From a virus, in IMG/VR virus record IMGVR_UViG_3300031539_000153, positions 1-34,959 of that record: a DNA stretch of 34,959 nucleotides; one strand, 5' to 3'. The position numbers were made by a program, and so were the translations under genes. A model generated the notes under the pieces. That model ran no database searches and was not told the DNA's origin. It worked only from the letters and a program-made list of their open reading frames with translations. Of this stretch, positions 7,490 to 14,288 are shown piece after piece (the stretch's first letter is position 1; the number at the start of each line of letters is the position of its first letter).

Positions 7490-7747
7490 ATGCCGCCCAA
7501 TACCGTTTATGTCGGACGGGGGAGCAGGTGGGGAAATCCCCACAAGGCGTCGGATTATAAATTCGAATCCGCTTGTCAGAACCGGAGTGCGGCCCGGCGG
7601 GATTGGCTGCACGATTTAGAATGCGGCCGGCTCCCATATCGCCGCGAGGATATCCGCCGCGAGCTGCGGGGGAAAAATCTGGCCTGCTGGTGTCCGTTAG
7701 ATTCGTATTGCCATGCTGACGATCTGCTGCGAATTGCCAATGGATAA
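7490..7747 (+). CDS. DUF4326 family protein, likely non-AUG start upstream
   Basis: This gene encodes 85 aa from the first ATG. TVYVGRGSRWGNPHK (5-19), the Cys/Trp block LACWCPLDSYCHADDLL and the overall length match DUF4326, a small family common in phages and plasmids with no settled function. The usual family start, a short basic segment ending TKGWRMP, is present but lies upstream of the ATG. Codons 7445-7489 read IPIRIQRERTKGWR in frame after an in-frame TAA at 7436-7438. The real start is therefore probably a rare codon (ATT 7445 or ATA 7448) next to AAGGA, giving about 99-100 aa. The last codons (ATGGATAA) overlap a 10-codon remnant ORF. Confidence 0.8.
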   Translation: MPPNTVYVGRGSRWGNPHKASDYKFESACQNRSAARRDWLHDLECGRLPYRREDIRRELRGKNLACWCPLDSYCHADDLLRIANG

Positions 7748-7772
7748 ATTTTTAAACATATTGCCGGTATGA
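7740..7772 (+). pseudogene. remnant copy of the start of the small membrane-protein gene
   Basis: The ORF MDKFLNILPV-stop repeats the first nine residues of the membrane protein at 8393, and the DNA is 24 of 27 identical (7740-7766 against 8393-8419). In both places the ATG lies inside the last codons of the previous gene as ATGGATAA. This copy stops after ten codons in the overlap with ATG 7769. It is best read as a duplication scar left when the 7769-8392 segment was inserted or duplicated. Confidence 0.6.
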
Positions 7773-8128
7773 ACCCACAACAACTATGTCTTTTTTCCGG
7801 GCAACCAGCAGCGGCGGCGCCTCGAGCTGTTCGAGACAAGCGATTGACTCATTATGCTGTGATCGAGGTTGCTGGCCAGTCAGTGGTATGGGGTATCGGA
7901 AAGAACAGGCGGGAGGCCATAGAAGATGCCGTGGCGTCATGTGTTGACTGTTCAAAGACCGATATCGACAATGCTGACGATATGGCGGATGCGATCCAGG
8001 CCGGCGAGATGATTGTTGTCCGTTGTTCTCGGCGCCTGTTTAAGGAAGTCGGCTATTTTGGCGGCAATATCCGTTTTATGTATGTGCCGGGAGTGGGGGC
8101 GTTTTTACCTGCAGAACAAAATTCCTAA
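7769..8128 (+). CDS. hypothetical phage protein
   Basis: This gene encodes 119 aa beginning NPQQLCLFSGQPAAAAP. A central block, HYAVIEVAGQSVVWGIGKNRREAIEDA, looks like a small alpha/beta fold, and the rest contains VVRCSRRLFKEVGYFGG. I do not recognise a family. ATG 7769 overlaps the stop of the remnant ORF at 7740-7772. It lies within a block of small genes (7.7-8.55 kb) whose flanks share a duplicated junction, so it may belong to an exchanged cassette. Confidence 0.55.
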   Translation: MNPQQLCLFSGQPAAAAPRAVRDKRLTHYAVIEVAGQSVVWGIGKNRREAIEDAVASCVDCSKTDIDNADDMADAIQAGEMIVVRCSRRLFKEVGYFGGNIRFMYVPGVGAFLPAEQNS

Positions 8129-8142
8129 ATATTGGGGGAGAT

Positions 8143-8400
8143 ATGTGTCCCATGGAGAAATCAAATCATTTAAAACCATTTCAAATGTTGCCGGCGAAAC
8201 CGGGGGTATGTCCGGAATGCGCGGTTGATCATCCCGAAGGAAGCCCGCATAATCGACAGAGCCTATGTTACCAGTATTATTTTTACAATATCCATGGCCG
8301 CTGGCCAACCTGGACGGACGCCATGGCGCATTGTGATGATGCCACAAAAGCGGCCTGGTCGAAATCGTTAATTGATCACGGGCAAAAATTAGATGGATAA
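8143..8400 (+). CDS. conserved small phage protein, Cys/His-rich
   Basis: This gene encodes 85 aa. C23-x2-C26 followed by HPEGSPHNRQSLCYQYYFY and HGRWPTWTDAMAHC resembles a recurrent small phage protein family of unknown function, from memory of its motif (pairs of Cys/His, then GRWPTW-x-DAM-x-HC). Zinc binding is plausible. A GGGGGAG ribosome site precedes ATG 8143. The stop overlaps the ATG of the small membrane protein (ATGGATAA), indicating coupled translation. Confidence 0.65.
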   Translation: MCPMEKSNHLKPFQMLPAKPGVCPECAVDHPEGSPHNRQSLCYQYYFYNIHGRWPTWTDAMAHCDDATKAAWSKSLIDHGQKLDG

Positions 8401-8554
8401 ATTTTTAAACATTTTACCGATTGTCATCATGATCGAGAGCTTTGCGGCGTCGGTTCCGCTGTTTGTTTGCGGGCGGTGGGGAAGCGGGCTTTATTGGTTC
8501 GCCGCCGGGCTTTTAAATTTTGCGGTGGTTTTCGGGGTTAAAAAATTTGGATGA
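8393..8554 (+). CDS. small two-helix membrane protein
   Basis: This gene encodes 53 aa. Two hydrophobic stretches (about residues 5-26, ILPIVIMIESFAASVPLFV, and 32-49, GLYWFAAGLLNFAVVFGV) flank a short RWGSG turn, so it is probably a hairpin in the inner membrane. Small proteins of this layout are common among phage early genes; the role is unknown. It overlaps the previous stop (ATGGATAA). The duplicated 5' end at 7740 shows this gene has taken part in a recombination event. Confidence 0.7.
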   Translation: MDKFLNILPIVIMIESFAASVPLFVCGRWGSGLYWFAAGLLNFAVVFGVKKFG

Positions 8555-8570
8555 TTAGGAGTTTATTGAT

Positions 8571-9899
8571 ATGAAAATCGAAATGTTAAAAATCAAAGAT
8601 CTGGTTCCATATATTCACAACCCAAAAGACCATCCGAAAAAACAAATAGAAAAAATAAAAAGATCGATCGAAGAATTCGGGTTTAACCTTCCGGTTTTGA
8701 TTGATAAAGAAAATGGAATCATTGCCGGTTATGCCATGCGTTTGGCGGCCATGGATTTAGGCATGGATGAGCTCCCCTGTGTTCGTATAGAGCATTTAAC
8801 ACCTGGGCAGGTGCGGGCTTTCAGAATAGCCGACAACAAGGTCGCCGAGAGCGGCTGGCTTCCGGAAAACCTGCAGATAGAGTTTAAAGATTTGGCGGCC
8901 ATTGAATATGATTTAGAACTCACAGGTTTCGACACACATGAAATAGATGAGTTGTTAAGAAGTCTCGAAAAGGAAAAAGGGTTAACCGATCCCGATGAAA
9001 TTCCCGATTTTCCGAAACAGCCGATATCCAAACCAGGAACTGTGTGGGATTTGGGATCTCACAGGCTGTTGTGTGGAGATGCTACCAATAAATACCATGT
9101 AAAAAAATTAATGGCGGGAGATATTGCCGAGATGGTTTTTACCGACCCGCCCTATAATGTCAATTACGAAGGAAAAACAGGAGAAAAAAAGACCATCAAA
9201 AATGACAATTTGGCGGACGAAGCGTTCTACAATCTACTGTATCAATCATTTCGGAATATGTTTTTATATACGTGCCGTGGCGGGGCTATATATATTTGCC
9301 ACTCTGACGGCGAATGGAAGAACTTCCGGTCCGCCATGATAGATTCCGGGTGGTTATTAAAGCAGTGTCTTATATGGTTGAAGAATCAATTTGTTCTGGG
9401 CCGCCAGGATTATCACTGGTGCCATGAACCGATTCTTTATGGCTGGAAGCCAGGAGCTCCCCACAATTGGTGTGGCGATAGAAAGCAAAGCACCTTTATT
9501 GATTTGGAAGATTATCTAACAGTAACCGAAGGGGCTGATTCAGCAACCCTGGCGTTTACCGTCGGCGCCCAGAGCCTTGTTTTAAAGGTTCCGGAGTATG
9601 AAGTGGTCTATTCCGGGAATGATTCTTTGACTTCTATTTGGCGGGTGAACAAGCCGTTAAAAAACGAAGATCATCCGACGATAAAACCCACAGCCCTGAT
9701 TGAAAAAGCGGTTTATAATTCCTCAAAAAGAGGCGGGATTGTTCTGGACCTGTTCGGGGGGGCGGGCTCAACATTAATTGCCTGTGAAATGGCGGGCCGG
9801 GCGTCTCGAATTATGGAGCTGGACCCTGTTTATTGTGATGTTATTGTTAATCGGTGGGAGGATTTTGTCGGCAAAAAAGCAGTAATGAATCACAATTAA
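8571..9899 (+). CDS. ParB-domain DNA adenine/cytosine-N4 methyltransferase
   Basis: This gene encodes 442 aa. Residues 1-95 are a ParB/sulfiredoxin-like domain (VPYIHNPKDHPKKQ, IIAGYAMRLAA). Residues 155-435 are a beta-class amino-methyltransferase with the catalytic TDPPYN (191-196), HPTIKP (368-373) and the AdoMet site LDLFGGAGSTL (393-403) in permuted order. It methylates DNA at N6-adenine or N4-cytosine, most likely to protect phage DNA from host restriction or to mark it for packaging. Between the catalytic and AdoMet motifs lies an extra acidic/hydrophobic stretch (about 307-354). A TTAGGAG site precedes the ATG. No partner endonuclease is visible, so it is an orphan enzyme. Confidence 0.92.
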   Translation: MKIEMLKIKDLVPYIHNPKDHPKKQIEKIKRSIEEFGFNLPVLIDKENGIIAGYAMRLAAMDLGMDELPCVRIEHLTPGQVRAFRIADNKVAESGWLPENLQIEFKDLAAIEYDLELTGFDTHEIDELLRSLEKEKGLTDPDEIPDFPKQPISKPGTVWDLGSHRLLCGDATNKYHVKKLMAGDIAEMVFTDPPYNVNYEGKTGEKKTIKNDNLADEAFYNLLYQSFRNMFLYTCRGGAIYICHSDGEWKNFRSAMIDSGWLLKQCLIWLKNQFVLGRQDYHWCHEPILYGWKPGAPHNWCGDRKQSTFIDLEDYLTVTEGADSATLAFTVGAQSLVLKVPEYEVVYSGNDSLTSIWRVNKPLKNEDHPTIKPTALIEKAVYNSSKRGGIVLDLFGGAGSTLIACEMAGRASRIMELDPVYCDVIVNRWEDFVGKKAVMNHN

Positions 9900-10009
9900 C
9901 GGGCAAACCAGGGGAGCGGGCTGCCCGGGTGTACCAGCATCCAGGCAGCCCTAACCAAACATACCGGAGATATGTTTTGGCTGATGACATCTATCATGAT
10001 TTAAATTTA

Positions 10010-10729
10010 ATGGCAATGACCGCAGATGATATGAGTCTAACTGAGATTATAGATAAAATAAGCGACAATGATTTGAAAGTGTTGATCAGAGCCAAGCATG
10101 ATGCACAAGTTCGTGTCGTGAAGGATCCATCCCGGGAGAATCTTGATGCGTATGACAAGGCGTCGAGGATGCTGGCCGCGTATTTGGAGGGGGAAAAGGA
10201 GCCGGTGTTTGAGAACCGGATCGAGGTGCTCAAGTATTTGAACCGGCAGGGATATGCCATCCAAAAGAGCAAGCTGTATGCGGATTGCAAAGCCGGACTG
10301 TTGCGGCTCCAGGCGGACAAAACGGTCCTGGAATCCGACATCAAGGCATACATCCGCAAAGCCGGCCTGGAAAAACCCGCGGAAACCATCGGGGCGAACC
10401 AGGGTGATCAGCTGGTAACCGACCGACGGGAGGCGGAACTGGAGCGCCTCCAGCAACAGATCATCGAATATAAATACAAGAACGAGATCCTGGAAGGAAA
10501 ATATATTCTCAAAACCGAGGCCGAGGTCGTCTTTGCCATCAAAATCGGCGTTTTCGAGTCGTCGCTCAAACAGTTGTTCTCCATCCGGGGAATCGACTAT
10601 GTCCGGGGCGTGAACGGAGACCTGCAAAAAATCAAAACCATGACAGAGATGTTCCACGCGGACCTAGACGCCCTACTCCATGAAATGGGCAACATCGACG
10701 AACTCAGCATCGAGATCCGAAAAAACTAA
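10010..10729 (+). CDS. probable terminase small subunit / packaging DNA-binding protein
   Basis: This gene encodes 239 aa from ATG 10010; the frame is open from ATG 9854, which overlaps the methyltransferase. VLKYLNRQGYAIQKSKLYADCKAGLLRL has the form of an HTH that reads DNA, and LEKP... followed by a long coiled-coil-like stretch (RREAELERLQQQIIEYKYKNEILEGKYI) fits small terminase subunits, which oligomerise through helices. It lies upstream of the GpA-type large terminase, the expected place. The identity rests on context and domain layout, not on a family I can name with certainty. The start is unsure because no clear Shine-Dalgarno is visible. Confidence 0.6.
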   Translation: MAMTADDMSLTEIIDKISDNDLKVLIRAKHDAQVRVVKDPSRENLDAYDKASRMLAAYLEGEKEPVFENRIEVLKYLNRQGYAIQKSKLYADCKAGLLRLQADKTVLESDIKAYIRKAGLEKPAETIGANQGDQLVTDRREAELERLQQQIIEYKYKNEILEGKYILKTEAEVVFAIKIGVFESSLKQLFSIRGIDYVRGVNGDLQKIKTMTEMFHADLDALLHEMGNIDELSIEIRKN

Positions 10730-10831
10730 ATCGCGGGGCGGGCTGGGTGACGAACGGTCTGACCGCCTCTTGGCTATTAATGGGCCGCCTTCGGGAAAGA
10801 GGAGGAAGTTGAGGCACCCGCCCCGCGATTT
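10728..10831 (+). ncRNA. 104-nt element bounded by a perfect 15-bp inverted repeat
   Basis: The arms at 10728-10742 and 10817-10831 (AAATCGCGGGGCGGG and its exact complement) begin inside the stop codon of the small-terminase gene. The interior can form CGGT-CTG-ACCG and CCTCTT...AAGAGG helices, the latter holding a CC-TTCG-GG tetraloop. No T run follows, so it is not an ordinary terminator. It may be a structured RNA, a REP-like or MITE-like palindrome, or a packaging site. Nothing here proves transcription. Confidence 0.45.
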
Positions 10832-10846
10832 AAAAGCGAACCAGAG

Positions 10847-10874
10847 AATATCGAATGATGAATATCGAATGGAG
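10847..10874 (+). repeat. 14-bp (2 x 7) direct repeat before the Cys-rich gene
   Basis: AATATCGAATG occurs at 10847-10857 and again at 10861-10871, period 14, directly upstream of the Cys-rich gene at 10886. The second copy leads into GGAG, which acts as its ribosome site. Confidence 0.7.
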
Positions 10875-10885
10875 ATATAAAAATT

Positions 10886-11521
10886 ATGAATGAAATTAGG
10901 ATAATTATGATGGATTGCGATTGTCCTTCAATTTATTTCCCTATCGGACGACCGTCAGAGGGCGGTACGTGTGCCTTCGCAACGGACAAATGCATGCAAT
11001 ATTGTCCGAGCGGTATGGTCATAAACGATATAGAGCGTCACGCATTGCGGTTTTTTATTGAAAATACACACGATACGATAATTGATCGCCTCCATCGCGA
11101 ATTCAGAGATATACTTCGTAATCCACGGGCTGAAAGAATGCTGCAATGGTGGACATGGGGCGATTGTCTGCCAGAACTGACCGATAAAGTAGCTGAGGTA
11201 ATTGTGGGGTTACATCGCAAGGGAATCCCTCAATACGGGTTTACCCGCAATAAAAAATTGTGGATGAAAGTACCGCACCACGACACATTGCATATTGGGC
11301 TGACTATTGACGATATGGATGAAGCATTAAAACTATCAATAGAATCGGGAAAAATGACGGCCTGTCCTGATTTTGATGCCGGATATGCTCAAATGATTTT
11401 TACAGGTAGGGTGCGCTCTCGATGCTCGGGATGGTGGTGCATTACAGAAAGGGGAGAGACACGGAACAGCGATTGCACGCAATGCCTGGCTGCTGGCGAA
11501 GGGTGTTATTATCGCATTTAA
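10886..11521 (+). CDS. Cys-rich GP88-like protein inserted in packaging module
   Basis: This gene encodes 211 aa. C11, C13, C29, C36 and C40 cluster in the first 40 residues (GGTCAFATDKCMQYC). WTWGDCLPEL (about 90-99) then GIPQYGFTRNKKLW resembles the GP88 / Gp37-like fold, in which a W-GD segment and a YTR-type segment follow a Cys motif. The C-terminus has six more Cys (CSGWWC ... CTQC ... C), again suggestive of metal binding. This assignment is tentative. The gene is AT-richer than its terminase neighbours and interrupts the usual small/large terminase pair, which suggests a later acquisition. Confidence 0.5.
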   Translation: MNEIRIIMMDCDCPSIYFPIGRPSEGGTCAFATDKCMQYCPSGMVINDIERHALRFFIENTHDTIIDRLHREFRDILRNPRAERMLQWWTWGDCLPELTDKVAEVIVGLHRKGIPQYGFTRNKKLWMKVPHHDTLHIGLTIDDMDEALKLSIESGKMTACPDFDAGYAQMIFTGRVRSRCSGWWCITERGETRNSDCTQCLAAGEGCYYRI

Positions 11522-11558
11522 TCAAAAAACGAAATCTATGAAAAAGCCGAAAGTTAGA

Positions 11559-11588
11559 CATTTTAGGCACTTTAGATCATTTTAGGCA
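11559..11588 (+). repeat. 11-bp direct repeat in terminase leader
   Basis: CATTTTAGGCA occurs at 11559-11569 and 11578-11588 with a related CACTTTAGAT word between them. It lies in the 80-bp gap between the Cys-rich gene and the large terminase. Role unknown; it could be a regulator-binding site or a slippage product. Confidence 0.6.
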
Positions 11589-11601
11589 TTTTTTATAAAC
11601 C

Positions 11602-13557
11602 ATGAACCCATTACCCATTACCCATCACCTGGAGATGCCCATCTCCATCGATCCGGCATGGCTGCCGGCCTGGTCCATGGAGGAGCTGCAGGCGCGGCAC
11701 CACATCACCGTGTCGTTTTCGCCCGGAGACAAGAAAATCCTCATCCGGAAATCCAAAATCCGGCCATCGGTCTGGGCCGAGCGGCACATCGTTCTCCCCG
11801 AGGATTCGCCCCGCCCCGGACCCTGGAAAAACATCACGGCCCAGTATCTCACCGGGATCATGGACGCGTCGTTTTACCCGTCGGTGGAGGAGATCATCGT
11901 GTGCGCGGTGCCCCAGGGAGGAAAATCCCAGGGCGCGGCCAACTGCCTGGGATATATCATAGACCGGGCACCTGGAAATGTTTTGATTGTGTTTCCCGAC
12001 GAAAAAGAGGCCGGCACCTTTTCCAAGGACCGGATCCGGCCCATGCTCCAAGATTCGCCCCGGCTCCGGTCCTACCTTACCGGGGATATGGACGATCTGG
12101 CCACCATGCGGATCAAGCTCCAGCACCTCAAGATTTATTTTGCCTGGGCCACGTCCGCGGCCCGGCTGTCCCAGCGGCCCCTGCCCTATGGGATTGTCGA
12201 CGAGGAGAACAAAAACCCGGTCACGGTGGGGAAAAAAGAAACCGGTCCGGTGGAGCTGGTCCGCAAACGGATGCGCAATTTTCCGAACAAGCGGAAACTC
12301 TGGCGACTGTCGTCCCCCACCATCGAAGGCGTGGGGATCTCCAAGGGGCTCAACGAAGATGCAGAGGTCGTTTTCGATTATTGGGTCCGGTGTCCGGACT
12401 GCGGTTCGGCCTATAAAATGGATTTCAAACAAATCAAATGGCCCGGGGGTTCGGCTGCGGATCCCAAAACGATCCACCGGGATCAGGCCGCCTTTTATGT
12501 ATGCCTGGAATGCGATGCAACATGGGACGACATGGACGGACTGAACCCGCTCCGGGATCTGGCGGTCCGGCACGGGGAATACCGATCCAGGACCGGGGAT
12601 GTCGAACTGTTCGCCTATTTGAAAGAATTCAACCCCAAGGCCATCGGCTTTCATATGCCGGCCTGGATATCGCCGTTCGTGACCCTGAGCGAGTGCGCGG
12701 CGGCGTTTCTCAAAGGCATCCATGACACATCCCCCCAAAAGACCGCCCTGAAGGATTTCCAGAACGGATATGCAGCAGAACCCTGGAAGATTACCCAAAA
12801 AGAACGGAGCGAAGACCGGATTCTGATGCTCCGGGACGACCGGCCCCTGGGGCGGGTGCCCGGGGACAATGTGGTGGCCGGGCTGGTGGCCGGGGTGGAT
12901 ACCCAGGACTATGGGTTCTGGTACCGAATCCGGGCGTTCGGATACGGCGGCCCGGAGCTGGTCAAGGAGAGCTGGGGGATCCGGGAAGGGTACGTCACCA
13001 CCTTCGGAGCCCTGGAACGGGTCCTCTGGCAGGACACCTACATGGACGCGGAGGGCAACCCGTACGCCATGGCCATGGTGGTCCAGGACGCCCTAGGGCA
13101 CCGAACCTCCGAGGTCTATACGTTCTGTCTCAAACACCGGGGCCGGATTTTTCCATCGTTCGGCCGGCAGCGCATGGCCACCAAATATACCTGGACCAAT
13201 CTGGAATATTTTCCCGGGACCAAAAAACAGATCCCCGGCGGGCTCAAGGGGATCAACGTCAACACCCAGTATTTCAAGGACGAACTCTCCGGCCTCCTGG
13301 AGATCGCCCCGTCCGATCCCGGGGCCTGGCACGAAAACAATGAATTTTCATCCGACTGGGCCCGGCACATGACCGCCGAGTTCGTCAACGAGCAAGGCGT
13401 CTGGGACTGCCCGGACGGCGAGGATAATCATTTGTGGGACTGCGCATCCCTCTGCCTGGTGGCCCACGAGATTCTGGGGATGATGTTCTGGCCCAAAGAA
13501 AAAAAACAAGAACCCGGCAAACCCAAAAAGAAAAAACCAAAAGAAACCCGATGGTAA
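11602..13557 (+). CDS. terminase large subunit, GpA family
   Basis: This gene encodes 651 aa. PSVWAERHIVLP, WKNITAQYLTGIMDA, the ATPase segment VPQGGKSQ (103-110, a GpA-type Walker A), IVFPDEKEA, RMRNFPNKRKLWRLSSPT, a CPDC...CLEC zinc-binding pair (about 264-305), VAGVDTQDYGFWYRIRAFGYG (nuclease start) and the tail HLWDCASLCLVAHEILGMM are characteristic of lambda GpA-type terminases. It cuts concatemers and translocates DNA into the prohead with ATP. The first codons are encoded by three CCCATYA heptads, so the N-terminal PLPITHH may be repeat-derived rather than conserved. Confidence 0.94.
   Translation: MNPLPITHHLEMPISIDPAWLPAWSMEELQARHHITVSFSPGDKKILIRKSKIRPSVWAERHIVLPEDSPRPGPWKNITAQYLTGIMDASFYPSVEEIIVCAVPQGGKSQGAANCLGYIIDRAPGNVLIVFPDEKEAGTFSKDRIRPMLQDSPRLRSYLTGDMDDLATMRIKLQHLKIYFAWATSAARLSQRPLPYGIVDEENKNPVTVGKKETGPVELVRKRMRNFPNKRKLWRLSSPTIEGVGISKGLNEDAEVVFDYWVRCPDCGSAYKMDFKQIKWPGGSAADPKTIHRDQAAFYVCLECDATWDDMDGLNPLRDLAVRHGEYRSRTGDVELFAYLKEFNPKAIGFHMPAWISPFVTLSECAAAFLKGIHDTSPQKTALKDFQNGYAAEPWKITQKERSEDRILMLRDDRPLGRVPGDNVVAGLVAGVDTQDYGFWYRIRAFGYGGPELVKESWGIREGYVTTFGALERVLWQDTYMDAEGNPYAMAMVVQDALGHRTSEVYTFCLKHRGRIFPSFGRQRMATKYTWTNLEYFPGTKKQIPGGLKGINVNTQYFKDELSGLLEIAPSDPGAWHENNEFSSDWARHMTAEFVNEQGVWDCPDGEDNHLWDCASLCLVAHEILGMMFWPKEKKQEPGKPKKKKPKETRW
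11607..11627 (+). repeat. heptad tandem repeat at start of terminase gene
   Basis: CCCATTA twice then CCCATCA (11607-11627) form the second to ninth codons of the large terminase. The period is 7, as in other gene-junction repeats of this window. Confidence 0.75.
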
Positions 13558-13571
13558 AAGGAGATTGAAAA

Positions 13572-13826
13572 ATGGTCAAAAGATCATCAACCGCATTGCA
13601 GGGCATGAAGGAAATCGGCGCATATGTCAACCGAAGCGAGGCCACCGTTTTGGACTGGATTCGGAATTTGGATTTTCCGGCAAACAAGATGGATGGCGGT
13701 ATATGGGAAAGCGACAAAACAGCTATCGATGACTGGCGCCGCAAAATGATAACCGGACCTAAAATCCGAAAAAAGGAGGAAAAATCTTCAACCAAAAAAA
13801 AAATTAAAAAAGAAAAAATCCGATAA
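13572..13826 (+). CDS. small HTH DNA-binding protein (Nu1-like N-terminus)
   Basis: This gene encodes 84 aa. MKEIGAYVNRSEATVLDWIRNLDFPANK (about 12-39) is a winged-helix/MerR-type HTH as found at the N-terminus of Nu1 terminase small subunits and small phage DNA-binding proteins; GGIWESDKTAIDDWRRKM is the wing and third helix. The C-terminus is a run of Lys/Glu (KKEEKSSTKKK), likely flexible and DNA-binding. It follows the large terminase by 14 nt with a good GGAG site. It may contribute to packaging or regulate the adjacent island. Two candidate small subunits (this and 10010) therefore flank the large one. Confidence 0.6.
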   Translation: MVKRSSTALQGMKEIGAYVNRSEATVLDWIRNLDFPANKMDGGIWESDKTAIDDWRRKMITGPKIRKKEEKSSTKKKIKKEKIR

Positions 13827-13864
13827 AAAACAATTTTTACAACCATCATCAACTTTCTGAAAAC

Positions 13865-13964
13865 CCCCGCTATCAAAGGGTTTACGATGATTTTTTACTT
13901 CTCCAAATACTTCCCGCAAATCCCCGCTATTCAAGGGTTTACAAGGATGCTCCGGCCTTGTAAA
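13865..13964 (+). repeat. 21-nt direct repeats plus 9-bp inverted repeat
   Basis: CCCCGCTATCAAAGGGTTTAC (13865-13885) reappears with two changes at 13922-13942, 57 nt on. The second copy runs into TTTACAAGG (13938-13946), which pairs perfectly with CCTTGTAAA (13956-13964) across a 9-nt loop. It may be an operator, a recombinase site or a weak terminator. Only two copies exist, so this is not a CRISPR array. Confidence 0.6.
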
Positions 13965-14224
13965 TAGTATTGAGGTTTTTTAATCCTTAAATTTATTTAA
14001 TAAGTATTAAATATTTTAATGGTCGGTATAATGTTTGTCATGTTGTATTTTCCTGCACTCTAAACATGTGATTTTCTTATTGTTTTTCGTACGTGACAAA
14101 ATGGTGTTTTTGGTGCCGAAAATTGTCATTCTTGAGCAACTATTTCACGCCTTTAGTTTTTGCTTGATCGGTTTTACTGTGCAATTACAGGGAGTTATGC
14201 TTTCTCGCTATTTAATCGTCACGC

Positions 14225-14240
14225 TGGCACAATAATTGCT
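14225..14240 (+). promoter_or_regulatory. sigma-54-type promoter (-24/-12)
   Basis: TGGCAC (14225-14230), five bases, then TTGCT (14236-14240) matches the sigma-54 consensus TGGCAC-N5-TTGCW with the invariant GG and GC exactly 10 nt apart. The expected start of transcription is near 14251, 38 nt before ATG 14289, which has its own AGGAG site. A TATAAT at 14242 has no good -35, so sigma-54 is the better reading. An enhancer-binding activator would be needed. Confidence 0.6.
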
Positions 14241-14288
14241 TTATAATAGGGCAAGATGAGAGAAAACCCAAACATAGGAGAAAATAAA

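Larger units (their letters stand above)
13827..14288 (+). promoter_or_regulatory. 460-bp regulatory gap between packaging genes and accessory island
   Basis: No convincing gene is present. The gap holds two 21-nt direct repeats, 19 of 21 identical (13865-13885 and 13922-13942, CCCCGCTAT...AAGGGTTTAC), a perfect 9-bp inverted repeat (13938-13946 / 13956-13964), an isolated TATAAT (14027) without a good -35, a T-rich segment (14030-14220), and a sigma-54-like promoter at its right end. The layout resembles an operator plus promoter region. Confidence 0.55.

Noticed and set aside
10728-10831. Ordinary intrinsic terminator
   Set aside because: The two arms are 74 nt apart and no T tract follows.
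11611-12798. 395-codon minus-strand ORF
   Set aside because: Mirror of the GC-rich terminase codons; the + strand protein has clear terminase motifs.
13865-13942. Possible CRISPR repeats
   Set aside because: Only two imperfect 21-nt copies with one spacer-like gap; no array and no cas genes.
14035-14235. 66-codon ORF in the regulatory gap
   Set aside because: T-rich DNA gives a hydrophobic translation by chance; no ribosome site and it ends at the sigma-54-like promoter.
14242-14247. Sigma-70 promoter based on TATAAT
   Set aside because: No acceptable -35 at 16-18 bp; the overlapping sigma-54 match is much stronger.
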